Below, piece by piece: positions 1 to 11,989 of a DNA stretch of 64,000 bases. Below the pieces are notes generated by a model. It saw only the letters and a program-made list of their open reading frames with translations, made no database searches and was not told where the DNA came from. This stretch comes from Cenococcum geophilum 1.58. Lineage: Eukaryota; Ascomycota; Dothideomycetes; Gloniales; Gloniaceae. Every line of letters begins with the position of its first letter. Within the stretch, counting starts at the first letter, position 1. The translations under genes were made by a program, and so were the position numbers. Location: assembly GCA_001692895.1 (NCBI GenBank), contig KV748198.1, positions 63,214-127,213 on the forward strand, written 5' to 3'.

Positions 1-625
1 TAAAAATACGCCGAAGAAGCCAAGAGCAAAGACAGTTTAGAAAGGGAAGAAAGCAGCTATTAAGGACGTCCTAAAAAAGGCCCGTGATAGTAGTCTACTA
101 GAAGCTGCTGTTTATGCCTATAAAGAAGGACGTCTTAAGACAGGTCTCTAAATTAGACCTCTAGAGGATGCTAAGAGCCTTAATTAACTATAGATGCAGA
201 GCCTAGGTTATACGTATAGTAGAAGACGCCTTAAGTTAAGCCAGAGCCTTAGTTAAATCCTAATTAGTTAAACGCCGCCTATATAAGTTAAGTTGTTAAA
301 TTAGAGCCTTTAGTCGGGCCGACCTAATACCCTATTTAAACGTTAGTTAATTGTACGTTATTACAGTTAAGTCGAATTAGTTACCGTCGCTGTTAGACGT
401 CTTTAATTAGCAGCCAAAGATGTATTACCGTAGGCATGTAGGCACGTAGGCACTAGACCTAATCAGGGAACTAGTACACGGCCAAAAAAACGTTAAAAAC
501 ACGGTCAATTAACGTTTTAGAGCCTCTGCGAGAGCCTCTTCCCTTAACTACCTACCCCCGTATTAATTAACTGCCGCCCGTCTTAACGCCCGCAGATTAG
601 CTAACTAGAATAATTCTTTCTATAG
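1..625 (+). pseudogene. Unrecognised RIP-degraded coding-like segment
   Basis: Frame starting at base 2 reads as a basic N-terminal stretch (KNTPKKPRAKT) and a helix-like, Ala/Leu/Lys-rich segment, then a Gln/Ser/Pro-rich low-complexity stretch to about base 620. Every interruption is TAA or TAG, as expected if Gln codons were hit by RIP. TGA is depleted in all frames of this window, however, so an absence of TGA stops is weak evidence of coding. It is cut by the window edge, no family is recognised, and it may be a transposon-derived or host-derived fossil. Confidence 0.3.
177..425. repeat. Direct repeat copy 1 (~240 bp)
   Basis: This stretch recurs in diverged form at 823-1057. Shared blocks include GATGCAGAGCC, TAGTAGAAGA, CCTTAAGTTAAGC, AACGCCG and GAGCCTTTA followed by CGGGCCGAC. 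Differences are mostly transitions plus small indels. The copies lie about 645 bp apart, so a ~645-bp tandem duplication is one reading. The short phrase GAGCCTTAATTAA recurs elsewhere in the first 1.3 kb. Confidence 0.7.
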
Positions 626-822
626 GTATAGATACGGAGCTTTACATAGAGTTTTATATAGAGTTTTATACGGAGTTATATATAAAGTCTACGGATAGGG
701 AGTATACAGGTGCAGAGCCTTAATTAGATAATAGTACGGTAGCTTAACTAGACGCCTATATATGCAAAGCCTTAATTAAATGGTAGATATGGAGCCTTAA
801 CCAATTAGATATCTACGCGGAA

Positions 823-1057
823 GCTTTAATTAACTGTCTACAGATGCAGAGCCCTAGTTGTATATATAGTAGAAGATACCTTAAGTTAAGCTAGGGCCTT
901 ATTAAATCTCAATTAGCTAAACGCCGTCTCCGCATTTAAATTAGGACAATTAGAGCCTTTAACCGGGCCGACTTTCTACCTTAATTAAATAACCAAACAA
1001 TTAGTTACAGCACGTCGTCGCTAATTAATTAAATAGTCTTCGGCCAGCAGTTAAAGT
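823..1057. repeat. Direct repeat copy 2 (~235 bp)
   Basis: Partner of 177-425, in the same orientation and order of blocks. The offset is not a clear multiple of three, so the two copies do not obviously keep the same reading frame. From 1058 to about 1205 I see only further AGCTAGATATAGCTAG-like short repeats and no gene. Confidence 0.65.
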
Positions 1058-1204
1058 AGGTAGATACGCACGCGGATATGGATATAAAATATGCAATATA
1101 GAGCTACTAATGCACAGCTAGATATATAGCTAGGCGCACAGCTAGACATATAGCTAGATGTAGGGCCTAATGCAGTGCCAGATATAGAGTCTTAATATTA
1201 AACG

Positions 1205-1700
1205 GCTAACTAAATAATTAAATTAAGCTAGAGCCTCTGCTACCTTAATTAACTGCCCTACTACCACCGCTGCTGCTATCACTATTCCGTCTAGCTATTT
1301 CGTCCTTACTGTCTTAACCAACTGCCCTTAACCGTTCTATTACTGCTGCTACTACTACTACTGCTATTCTAGCTATTCTAACTACTATTCCAACTACTCT
1401 ATTTTACTATTCCAATTATTTTACCGCTACCGTTCTAACCAACTGCTACTAACCAACTACTACTGACCAACTGCTATTAACTGTCTGCCGCTACTGAGAT
1501 TTCTACTACTAAAAGTTCTGCCGTTAAATGTCCTATTGCCTACTAACTGTTACCGAATTCTCCTACCGAGTATTCTACCGCCGACTGTTCTATCTTATTT
1601 TACCGCGCTAACTATCTACTTTTATTACTGTTTATACCACTATTACTGTTACTACCGTTACTGCCGTTACTGCTGCCGTTTTTATTTTTGGTTTACTGCT
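1205..1700 (+). repeat. Pyrimidine-rich low-complexity tract (CTA/CTG-like triplets)
   Basis: The plus strand is strongly pyrimidine-biased, with many degenerate ACT/GCT/ATT triplets, CCAACTGC phrases and short runs such as ACTACTACTACTGCT. The compositional asymmetry continues weakly to about 2050. It looks like a decayed trinucleotide repeat. The short open frame at 1536-1739 is a by-product of this composition. Confidence 0.65.
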
Positions 1701-1739
1701 ATCCTAGTTGCTATTAGTAGGAAGGATAACGTAGAATAG

Positions 1740-2144
1740 TTCTATAGAAGGGCTAAGGATAAAGTTACCTACGTTTTTTTAGGGATATGCTTTCCTTTAT
1801 CTATTCTACTTTTGTTATACTTTCGTTTTGCTATTCTTTTATATTATAAAACGTTAGGGGACAACGTTCTTAGTGGGGGAGGTATATAGTGGTGTAGATT
1901 GGACGTCGCCTACTATTTTGGCATTTTCCTATATTTATAAAGCCTTCGGCTTCCTTCTTTCTTCCCTCTATTATACAGATATATTACGACTCTACTAGTT
2001 ACTAAAATACATTCTTTCCTTTCTTCTTACTAACTGCTTTCCTATTAATTGATTACGACTGATAACCGACTGACTAACCGACCGACTAATAGATAGACAG
2101 ACAGCACCGTGACTTTTCTATCTTAGAGAGGTCGTACCCTCCCA
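1740..2144. other. Intergenic-like segment with TATA-like and CT-rich stretch, no gene seen
   Basis: Holds a TATTTATAAAGCC motif near 1931 followed by a CT-rich stretch (CTTCCTTCTTTCTTCCC), then GACT/GACC mini-repeats near 2045-2095 and a less mutated stretch with intact CA dinucleotides (GACAGACAGCACC). A TATA-like box followed by a CT-rich leader resembles a fungal promoter or an LTR interior, but no gene or LTR partner can be identified. The A1 element starts abruptly at about 2145. Confidence 0.3.
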
Positions 2145-2199
2145 CAATATATACGTATAAAGGGATAATAATATACTGCGAGGAACAAAAGAGTATTTA

Positions 2200-4090
2200 A
2201 TTAGAAGTTTTGCGTTTTGTTATAATAACGTATACCAAATTTATAAGGACGCTAAGTACGGCGTAAGCTATTAGCTATAAGAGCTAGCACCTATAAGATA
2301 TAGAGGAACTAATAAACTAGTTCGCAGATTAGATATTAAGGACAATAAATTTAACCTAGGCGAAATATTTCGTAACAATAAGGTAATAAGGGCCGCTTAC
2401 TAGGAGCAAGTAGACCTTAGAGATATTATACTAAAGGTAAAGAATAATTCTACTATAAAATAGGAAACATTAGTAGGGATTAAAACCCCACTAGATATAA
2501 TATCTATCGCTTTATAAGATATAAGAGAAGTAGGATAGTAAATTACTTCGGTACTTAATAAAGGCAAAAAGCTAAAGGCTTAAGATTCTTAAGATAAGAT
2601 AAGAAATAACTAAGATTTTTAAGATAAGATAAGGTATACCTAAGGACCTATAATAGACGAAAACTAATAGAGTAGGGTAGTAGCTTAGTTCAGAACTATA
2701 CAAATAAGCTTAAAATAGAGTTTCCTATAGGTATAAGACTCTTAAAACAAGATAAGTAAGATTTAAGACTCTTAAGACGAGATAAGAACACTATAAATGT
2801 TTAGTTAAACTAAGGCGGGAGCTAAGCTTAAGTTAGAAGCAAGCTTAGGATTAAAGAATCTAAGGGATTAAGATTTTAGAGTATAAATAAGGGCACCTAT
2901 AGGTAAGAGGTAAGGGGCTTCTTTATAGATTAGAGAATCTATAGCATAAATAGCGATTAGATTAGGAGATAGATATATAAACCTAGAAGACTTATTAAGG
3001 GAATATAGTATTCAGCTTAAAGATTAAAAAGTTAATACTAAAATTAAGAAGTATAAAGACTTTAAGGATCTACTTATAAGACATAACGTAAAAGAAACTA
3101 TAGAGGAGTTTAGGGTAAGAATTACCTTATAGCAAGAGCAGAAACTAGATAAAAGATCTAGCATATTAGGACGTATAAAGGATAGAGCACTAGTATAAAA
3201 AATTACTAATAGGCTAAGAGTAGGCATACTAAGAGCTAAGTGGCTTACTAAACTAGAAGATAAAGAGGATCTAGGGATTTTAACTAGGTTTAAGAAACGA
3301 CATATAAAGGGCTATTATAATATAGTAATAAAAAGATACTTCCTTACGGATAGATTATATGTACTCCAGCAGCTGTACTAAAAGTGGTATAGGTAAAGGC
3401 ACAATAATAAGTGGGAAGATTTCTATATATAATTAGATAAAAAAGTTATTTAAGACTACCCAATTATAGAGAAGGCCATAACGTATATTAAAGGAGCCTT
3501 AATTATAACATTAAAGGATCTAGAGAAACGTTTAGAGAACTAAAGAAGTAAAAGGCATATCTTAGTACCTACAAATAAAATCATAATATTTAGATTAGCA
3601 TAATAAAGGTTTAAACTTAAGGATAAAGATAAGCTAAGAGTTAACCTAAAGCACCTAGNANACTANANNTTATTATANATTNCGTNTATAGANAATATAT
3701 ANAAAATATATAAGAATCTAAAGGAAAAAAATCGGAAATACCCTATAAGGATATACTAGATAACGGATAAGTAATAGTATAGGAATGCCAAATATATATA
3801 TAGATAGCATCTAGCAGAGGTCTAAAAGGAAGGAAGTTTAGTACTTTAACCAGGAAGATTCCTTACAGAAAAATGCTTAGATAGATAATAGTAGTAGGAA
3901 TGCCTAGAAAACACATATCTATAGTATATTAAAGATAAAAAGCAAACTAGGTATTAGCTAAAGAGTAAGCTAAGTACACTAGGATTAAGTAGCTAATAGT
4001 TAAAAAAAGTAGAGGCCTATAGGACTAGAGGGAGCCAGTAATAGAGCCTTAGACCCTTAAAGGAATTTAAAAACAACACCTAAATTTATA
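2200..4090 (+). pseudogene. A1 gag-protease spacer (unknown domain)
   Basis: A long frame, rich in charged residues and interrupted only by TAA/TAG at Gln-like positions, runs from the end of gag to the protease. It includes four related D-S-Q-D-(K/E)-I-R phrases (near 2585, 2612, 2740, 2765), a region reading INLEDLLREYSIQLKD, and a helical Lys/Glu-rich region up to about 3650. A cluster of N bases at 3659-3702 breaks it. The same interval is present in A3 and D1. Its function is unknown; typical chromoviruses have protease soon after the zinc knuckle. It may be a Gag extension. Confidence 0.6.
3659..3702. other. Scattered N bases in the A1 spacer
   Basis: Single Ns align with bases that are mostly C or G in A3 (19801-19845), consistent with unresolved C/T or G/A positions rather than a gap. 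Confidence 0.6.
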
Positions 4091-4092
4091 AA

Positions 4093-7000
4093 TTAATTAG
4101 TAGGATTAGTAGTTTAAAGCGCTAATAGATAGTAGAGTAATACGAAACTATATCTTACTAGCAGTAGTTAAGAGAATAGGACTACCTTATAAATAAAAGG
4201 AGTAACCTTACCTATTAGTTATAATTTTAGAAGATCTAATAATCTATAGAGGAGGGATTATCAATCTTAAAATAGGACCTATTTAGATAACTATTAAAAG
4301 GAGATAAATTAAGATATCTTTTAATATCCTACTATTAGGACGGGACAAGGCAGTATTAGGTATACCTTAGTTATAGGAATATAATCTAAGGATTAATTAG
4401 GTTATAGGTTAGGTTAATATTAAAGATACTTAACGCCGTAAAATATAATAATAAGCTAAGTTAGTATAGTACTAAGTAGGAGCAACCTATAAAGAAATAA
4501 AAAAAGGACTAAGCTATATACTAAAAAGATACTATAAGTACGGTAAGAAACTATAGTTACCGAAAAGTAAAAAGCTATTAGAATATATAGTATAGGACTA
4601 TAAGATAGAGTTAGAACTAGGAATAAGTCTAAAGTTCTTTCTAATTTATAAGCTTACTGAAGAAGAAGGTAAAGCGTTAAAAGAGTTTATTTAGGAAAAT
4701 CTATAAAAGGGATATATTAGACCATTACAGTTATTAGCGGGTTATCTAGTACTATTTATACTAAAGAAGAATAGCAAACTAAGGCTGTATATTAACTATA
4801 GATAGTTAAACAGCATTACTAGAAAGAATAGGTATCCTTTACCCTTAATTAGCGAAATCTAAAATAGGATAGGCAATGCGCAAATCTTTATAAAGATAGA
4901 TCTAAGATAGGTATACTATTAGATTAGAATTAAGGAAGGCAATAAATAGAAGGCAGCCTTTAGGTCAAAAGAAGGACTATATAAACTATTAATTATATAA
5001 TTCGGGCTTATAAATACACTAGTAACGTTCTAAAAGCATATTAATAATATATTAGGAAAATACTTAGATAAATTTGTTATGGCATATCTTAACGATATTA
5101 TTATTTACTTAATAACTAAGGAAAAACACGGGGAATATATTAAATAGGTCTTAAAGAGACTATAGGAAGAATAAATACTAGTAGCAATTAAGAAATGCGA
5201 GTTCTTTACTAGAAAGACTAATTTTATTAGATTTATTATTAAACTAGGCCAACTTAGTATAGATCTAAAGAAGATTAAGGCTATAGTAAATTAGTAGGAA
5301 CTAGAGAACGTTATATAGTTAAAATTATTTTTAGGGTTTTATAATTACTATAGAAGGTTTATAGCGCAGTAGTTAAAGGACATTAAGCTATTTACGCGGT
5401 TAATAAAGAAAGAAGAACTATAGGCATAGGGGGAAGAGTAAAGAAAACTCTTTAAAAAAGTTAAAGAGTTATTTACCTAGGAGCTAATTCTTAAGATCTA
5501 TTAACTAGGACTAGAGACGGTTATAGAAATAGATATATTAGACTATATACTAGGGGCATACTTTATATAAAGGTATTAAAATAGATGGCACCTAGTGGCA
5601 TACTATAGTTAGAAGATAATACCACTAGAGTTAAACTATAACATCTATAATAAGGAGTTATTAGGTATAATTACAGTATTAAAGGAATAGAGAGCATTCT
5701 TATAAGGTATAGAGAAACTATTTATAGTTAAGACGGATTATAAGAACCTAATAGGATTCCTAATAATAAAGGAACTTAACTAAAGATAGGTTAGATAGGC
5801 AGAGATGCTTACAGAATACTATTTTAAAATTTAGTATACTAAAGGTACAGACAATACGCGGGTAAATACTCTAAGCCGTAAAGCTAAACTATAAAATAAG
5901 GAAAAGCCATTAGGGGCTTTATTGCGAAAAGATATAAATAGATTAATTAGGTATAATTATCTAAAAATTATAGCAACTTAAGAAGATAATAAACTAGAGA
6001 AAGTCTATAAGACACTAAAAAGCTTTTAGGTATAAAGAATTTTAGAAGTATAGCTAGAAGATTTATAGATAGATATATACAAAAATTGAAAAGTAAAGTA
6101 TATCCCAAAAAGCATAGCAGAGTAGTTCGTAGAGGACTTCTATAAGGGACTAACCTAAGGACATAATAGAGCTATAGGCTTAGTGTTAAGACTTTAGGAG
6201 AAGTATATTATTGACGGAATTTAAAGGATAGCTAAAAAGGTTATAAAGGAATATTTAGATTGCTAAAGGAATAAACTAATAAGGCATAAGCTATATAGAG
6301 GGCTATAACCTATTAAAATACTAAAGAGACTATAGGAGGTTATATTATAGAACTTTATTATTAAGTTGCTAAAATTAAAAGATCCTATTACTAGATAAGA
6401 TTATAACGCGATCTTAGTAATAGTAGACAAGCTTACAAAGTAGGGATACTTTATAGCATATATAGAAGAAATCTTAGTAGAAGATATTACTAGAATTTAT
6501 GTTAAAGAAGTATTTATAAGATATAGAGCACTAAATAAGATTATATTAGATAGAGATCTAAGATTTATAATAGCATTTTAGGAAGTATTCTTAGCGAAGT
6601 AAAGAGTTTAAGTAGCAACTTTTACCGCATATTATCCGCAGACAGACGGTTAAACGGAAAGATTAAATTAAACGCTAGAGCAGTATCTAAGGCATTATAT
6701 TAATTATGCACAGAATAATTAGGTATTACTATTACTAATTATATAGTTCGCATATAATACAATATCCTAAGAAGGGATAGGTATATTACCATTTAAGGTA
6801 AATTATAGGTATAAGCTGAAAACATTATTATTACTACAGTAAGTAAAGAAAACGAGTAGTATAGCTAAAAAAAGAATAAAGATATTAATAAATCTTTATA
6901 TAGACCTTATAGAATTAATAAAGAAAGTATAAGAGAGAATAAAAAAGTATTATAATACTAAGAGATCTAAGGGACTAGATCTTAAGGAGGGAGATAAAGT

Positions 7001-7400
7001 ATAGCTACTATATAAAAATTTCAAGAGTTGATAACTAAGCAAGAAATTAGACTATATTAGACTAGGACCTTTCAAAATTATATAAAGGATTTTACTAGTT
7101 ACGTTTAAGTTAAACCTACTAGCTAAAATAAAGATCTACCCTATATAGTATATTATAATACTAGAGCTAGCATATAGGAATATTAAGCCACTAGTTTATA
7201 AAGTAGATATATATAGAGGATAAGAAGAAGATAAATAGTAAGTATTAAAGATCGTTAATTATAAGGACATTAATAATAAAATATAGTATAAGGTTAAGTA
7301 GATAGGCTATACTAAGACTACCTAGGAGCTATTAAAGAATTTAAAGAACGCTATAGGAAAGGTATAGGAGTATTAGAAGAGATTAGGTTAGGCAGTATTA
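4093..7400 (+). pseudogene. A1 pol: protease, RT, RNase H, integrase, chromodomain
   Basis: Protease: the ALIDS motif lies at 4119-4133, and the following Gly reads Arg. RT covers about 4740-5340, with the catalytic box Y-L-N-D at 5085-5096 (YLDD expected). RNase H follows at ~5500-5900 with a TDYKNL motif. The integrase zinc region is near 6150-6330, and its core at ~6400-6720 retains VIVDKLTK, LDRDLRF and YYPQTDG. The C-terminal integrase part is at 6960-7200. A chromodomain at ~7250-7390 reads YKVK-x-IGYTKTT. Many TAG/TAA stops replace Gln/Trp codons. It served retrotransposon processing, copying and integration and is now dead. Confidence 0.9.
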
Positions 7401-7429
7401 ATAAAAAAGGATCGCTAAAGAATAAGTTA

Positions 7430-8085
7430 CCTAAGGGGGACCTAAGAAGAGTAGTTGCCGAACTACTTAGATCTATTTCCTTTTCTATTAAAAGAGAATC
7501 TGTTTTTTTATTACCTAGTTCTTATAAACCTTATTTTATAAGTTTTTATTCTTTAAAATAAACCTTCTTATAAACCTTCTTAAGACGAAGTAGATAAGTA
7601 AACGCCGCAATTTAAGTATTTAAAGCCTTCTATTCCGTATTATAAGAACATTTTAACTTAGTAAAGGCTTATAACAGTTTACTATCTAGCCGTATAGCAG
7701 CAGATTAAATATAAAACCCTAAAATAAATTAATTAGGGAACTAGATGACTATTAAGAGTAATAGGTTATATATATTTAGTATTAGAAGTAGAGCGAACGT
7801 TATAGGATAAACAAATATTTGCTTTAGTATACTTTAAGTAAAAGAATAGTTATTATAAAGATAGGTTCGCTAACGTAATATAAACTAACCCCTCTTTTAA
7901 ATAATAAGAATATAGAGATGGTATAATCTTACTAAGAGATAATATTGCAGCAATAGTATAAGCACAACGTTAGGCGTATAAAGAAGAAATTGCTTTAGGT
8001 ATAATAAGCAATAATATTAACCAAATTAATTAAACGGACATTATACCTTTAGTGAATAACTTAGAGATGTTTTAAATATTTAAAG
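7430..8085 (-). pseudogene. A1 conserved antisense reading frame between pol and LTR
   Basis: On the minus strand this region encodes segments conserved with the equivalent region of D1 (41590-42300) and A3. One is a YSYY-x-K-x-x-LVYI block, followed by a FY-x-KYT block. A different frame then carries a GFYI block and a Lys-rich helical segment of the type KKVxKKVxxKE. Stops are TAA/TAG at Gln-like positions. The best-conserved frame shifts once at about the same place in both families, which would need an intron or a frameshift. Antisense ORFs 3' of pol are known from some plant gypsy elements. No family is recognised. Confidence 0.45.
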
Positions 8086-8110
8086 ACAAAGATAAAGAGG
8101 AGGGAGATAG
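8086..8110 (+). other. A1 polypurine tract
   Basis: Purine-rich run (AAAGAGGAGGGAGATAG) immediately 5' of the 3' LTR, the expected plus-strand primer site of an LTR retroelement. Equivalent tracts precede the 3' LTRs of A2 and A3. Confidence 0.8.
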
Positions 8111-8535
8111 TGTTATAAACGCTTTAAGTATAATATTATAACTACTTAGAGAAGAGATAAAAGAAGCTAGTTAGTTAATTTAGGTATAGTCCAGAATAGA
8201 GCCAATAGAACTATATAATAAGGAATAGTAACTAAGGTTATATAATATGCTACGTATTAAATAAGAGGAATAAGAGGAACTTATATACCTTATATATAAG
8301 ACGTATATTACGTATAAGAAGGATTTTATAGGAGTACGGTTGTATATTTAAGGACCCTTAATCCCTACCTAGATAGTTCCTTCTTTATAGTAATTCTTAG
8401 AATATAATTAGAGTTAATCTATTAGGCAACCACTCTACTAGTTATTATTACGTTGTTAACTTTTATACTTATAATTCCTACACACCTAGCCTATTAACGA
8501 GCCCATCGTAGTTCTTACTATAAGGTTCCGTTACA
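8111..8535 (+). repeat. A1 3' LTR (425 bp)
   Basis: Begins TGTTAT and ends GTTACA, giving TG...CA ends. It is the same length as both A3 LTRs and alignable throughout. It carries the conserved block CCTACCTAGATAGTTCCTTC. The next five bases, TTTAC, match the A-family RT sequence into which this copy apparently inserted. Confidence 0.92.
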
Positions 8536-10700
8536 TTTACTAGGAAGACCAATTTTATAAAATTTATTATTAAACTAGGCTAACTTAGTATAGATTTAAA
8601 AAAAATTAAGGCTATAGTAAATTAGTAAAAACTAGAGAACATTACGCAGTTAAGATTATTTCTAGGGTTTTATAATTACTATAGAAGGTTTATAGCACAA
8701 TAGTTAAAGGATATTAAGCTATTTACGTAATTAATAAAGAAAGAAGAACTATAGGTATAGGGGAAGGAGTAATAAGAACTATTTAAGAAAGTTAAAAGGT
8801 TATTTACCTAGGAACCAGTTCTTAAGATTTATTAACTAGAACTAAAGACGGTTATAAAAACAAATATATTAGACTTTATACTAGGGGTATACTTTATATA
8901 AAAGTATCTAGGTAGATAGTACCTAGTAGCATACTATAGTTAGAAGATAATACTACTAGAACTAAACTATAACATCTATAATAAGGAGTTATTAGATATA
9001 ATTATAGTACTAAAGAAATAGAGAGCGTTCTTATAAGGCATAGGGAAGCTATTTATAGTTAGGATAGATTATAAGAACCTAATAGGATTCCTAATAATAA
9101 AGGAACTTAACTAAAAATAGGTTAGATGGGTAGAGATGCTTACAGAATACTATTTTAAGATTTAGTATACTAAGGGCACAGACAATACGCAAGTAGATAC
9201 GTTAAGTTAAAAAACTAAACTATAAGATAATAAAAAGCTATTAGGGGCTTTACTGCGAAAAGACACAGACAGATTAATTAGGTATAATTACCCAAAAATT
9301 ATAGCAACTTAAGAAGATAAACTAAAAGGAGTTTATAAGTTACTAGAAAGCTTTTAGGTATAAAGAATTCTAAAAGCATAGCTAGAAGATCTATAGTTGG
9401 ATATATATAAAAACTAAAAAGTAATATATATCCTAAGAAGCATAATAGAGTAGTTTATAGAAGATTTCTATAAGGGACTAACTTAAGGATATAATGGAGC
9501 TATAAGCTTAGTATTAAGACTTTAGGAGGAGTATATTATTAACGGAATCTAGGGGATAGCTAGGAAGGTCACTAAGGAGTATCTAAATTACTAAAGGAAT
9601 AAACTAATAAGGTATAAGCTATATAAAGGGCTATAACCTATTAAAATACTAAAAAGACTATAGGAAGTTATATCGTGGGACTTTATTATTAAGTTACTAA
9701 AGTTAAGAGACCCTATTACCGGATAAGATTATAATATAATCTTAGTAATAGTAGACAAGCTTATAAAGTAGGGATACTTTATAGCATATACGGAGGAAAT
9801 CTTAGCGGAGGATGTCGCTAGAATCTATATTAAAGAAGTGTTTATAAGATATAAAGCACTAAGTAAAATTATATTAGATAGAGATCTAAGATTTATAGCA
9901 GTATTTTAGAAGGTATTCTTAGCGGAATAAGGAGTTTAAGTAGTAACTTTTACTATATATTACCTGCAGACAGACGGTTAAATAGAAAGATTAAACTAGA
10001 CACTAGAGTAGTATTTAAGGTATTATTATTACTAGGTATATAGTTTATATATAATGCAACACTATAAAAAGGAATAGGTATATTACTATTTAAGGCAAAT
10101 TACAAATATAAACTAAAGACATCGCTATCGCTATATTAAGTAAAGAAGATAAGTAGCAGAGCTAAGTAAAGAATAGAGACTTTAATAAATCTTTATATAA
10201 ACCTTATAGAAACAGCTAAGGTAGTATAGTAAAGAATGAAAAAATACTACGACACTAAGAGATCTAAGGGACTAGATCTTAAGGAGGGAGATAAAGTACA
10301 GCTACTATATAAAAATTTTAAGAGTTAACGACTAAGTAAGAAGTTAAACTACGTTAGACTAGGACCTTTTAAAATTATATAAAGAATTTTACTAGTTACG
10401 TTTAAATTAAACCTACTAGCCAAAATGAAAATTTACCCTATATAGTATATTATAATGCTAGAGCTAGTATACAAGAGTATTAAACTACTAGCCTATAAAG
10501 TAGACACGTATAGAGGACAAGAAGAAGATAAATAGCAAGTTTTGAAGATTATTAATTATAAGGACATTAACAATAAAATATAGTATAAGGTTAAGTAGAT
10601 AGGCTATACTAAGACTACCTAGGAGCTACTAGAGAATCTAAAAAATGCTATAAGAAAGGTATAAGAGTATTGAAAGAAAATAGGTTAGGTAATATTAATA
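8536..10700 (+). pseudogene. A2 pol fragment: RT C-terminus, RNase H, integrase, chromodomain
   Basis: Reads as the end of RT (LGFYNYYRRF near 8665), RNase H at ~8820-9200, integrase with VIVDKL near 9745 and LDRDLRF near 9880, and a chromodomain near 10541-10690 with YKVK and IGYTKTT. It has an in-frame deletion of roughly 30 bases around 10030 relative to A1 and numerous TAA/TAG stops. The open stretch at 10670-10885 is the tail of this frame running into the 3' region, not a separate gene. Confidence 0.87.
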
Positions 10701-11428
10701 AGAAAGGATTACTAAAGAATAAGTTACCTAAGGGGGACCTAGGAAGAGCGACTACTAAACTACTTAGAGTTGTTCCCTTTATTATAGAAAGAGAATTAGT
10801 TCTCTTATTACTAAGTTTCTATAGACCTTATTCTATAAGTTTTTACTCCTTAAAACGGACCTTTTTACGCACTTTCTTAAGATAAATTAACCGAGTAAAC
10901 GCAGCAAGACGAGACTCGAAGGCCCGTTATTAAGCATTAGCGGCCTCTTTCTTAGCGTCTTAAGAATAATAAAGTTCTGCTAGCGTAACCAAGAGCTTAT
11001 TATTAAGCTTTATAGCAGCAAATTAAATATAAAACCCTATAATAAATTACTTAGGGAACTTAAAGACTATTAAAAGTTATAAAACGCGTATATTTAGCGT
11101 TAGAAATAGAGCGAATATCGCAAGACAATTAAATGTTTACTTTAGTGCACTCTAAATAGGAGGATGGTTGCTAAGATAAAGGACTTACCAACACAATATA
11201 GACTAACCCCTCTTTCGCATAATAAGAATATAGAAATGGTATTATTTTACCTAGCGACAGTATAGAGGCAACTGTACGCGTATAATAAAGGGTTAAAGAA
11301 AAAGAAATTACTTTAGGCATTATAAGTAACGATATTAACCAAATTAATTAGACGGATATTATACCTCTAGTAAACGACTTAGAGATACTAGGAATCTTTA
11401 AGGATAAAGATAAAAAGGAGGGAGATAG

Positions 11429-11852
11429 TATTATAGACGCTTTAAGTACAATATTATAACTATTAAGAGAAGAGTTAAAAGAAGCTAGTTAGTTAATAAG
11501 AGCACGGTCTAAAATAGATCCGGTAGAGCTATATAATAAGGAATAGTAACTAAGGTTATATAATATAATCTATATAATCTATAGGATCTATATAATCCGT
11601 AATAGAGTAGATAAAGTATATATATATTACATATAAGAAGGATTTTATAGGAGTACGGTTATGTATTTAAGGACCCTTAGTCCCTACCTAGATAGTTCCT
11701 TCCTTATAGTAATTCTTAGAATATAATTAGAGTTAATCTATTAGGCAACCACTCTACTAGTTATTATTTGTTATTAACTTTAATTTATATTACCTATATA
11801 CCTAGCCTATTAATAGAACCTACTATAGTACTTACTATAAGGTTCCGTTATA
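11429..11852 (+). repeat. A2 3' LTR (424 bp)
   Basis: TA (ancestral TG) at its start, preceded by a purine-rich tract (AAAAAGGAGGGAGATAG). Ends GTTCCGTTATA. It is alignable with the A1 and A3 LTRs over its full length. The flank CCTAG follows, after which family B sequence begins. Confidence 0.9.
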
Positions 11853-11989
11853 CCTAGTACAATTATAACCTAGCGCGACTAATAATACTATACTATAGTC
11901 CTAGACAACCTTAGTACAGTCTTAGCATAGCCTTAGTATAGTCTTAGCAATCTTAGTATTATAGTTAACCTTATAAATTCTAATTACTT

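Larger units (their letters stand above)
2145..8535 (+). mobile_element. Ty3/gypsy chromovirus copy A1, 5'-truncated
   Basis: Collinear with the complete copy A3 from its base ~18283 to its 3' end. It lacks the 5' LTR and the gag N-terminus with its zinc knuckle. Order on the plus strand: gag-protease spacer, aspartic protease, reverse transcriptase, RNase H, integrase, chromodomain, a ~0.65-kb region with a conserved antisense frame, polypurine tract, 3' LTR. Dozens of in-frame TAA/TAG stops make it inactive. Differences from A3 are overwhelmingly C/T and G/A. The 3' LTR end abuts another family A fragment (A2) that begins inside the RT domain. Confidence 0.93.
8536..11852 (+). mobile_element. 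Ty3/gypsy chromovirus copy A2, 3' part only
   Basis: Starts inside the RT domain (equivalent to about base 5211 of A1) directly after the A1 LTR, and continues through RNase H, integrase, chromodomain, antisense-frame region, polypurine tract and 3' LTR. The junction suggests that A1 inserted into A2 at TTTAC and that the 5' halves of both were later lost. Internal small deletions occur, for example in integrase near 10030. Confidence 0.9.

Noticed and set aside
1536..1739. Plus-strand Tyr/Cys-rich ORF
   Set aside because: Translation of the pyrimidine-rich triplet tract; low complexity and no domain.
3024..3227. Minus-strand ORF in A1
   Set aside because: Antisense to the conserved gag-protease spacer, whose plus-strand frame is collinear in A3 and D1.
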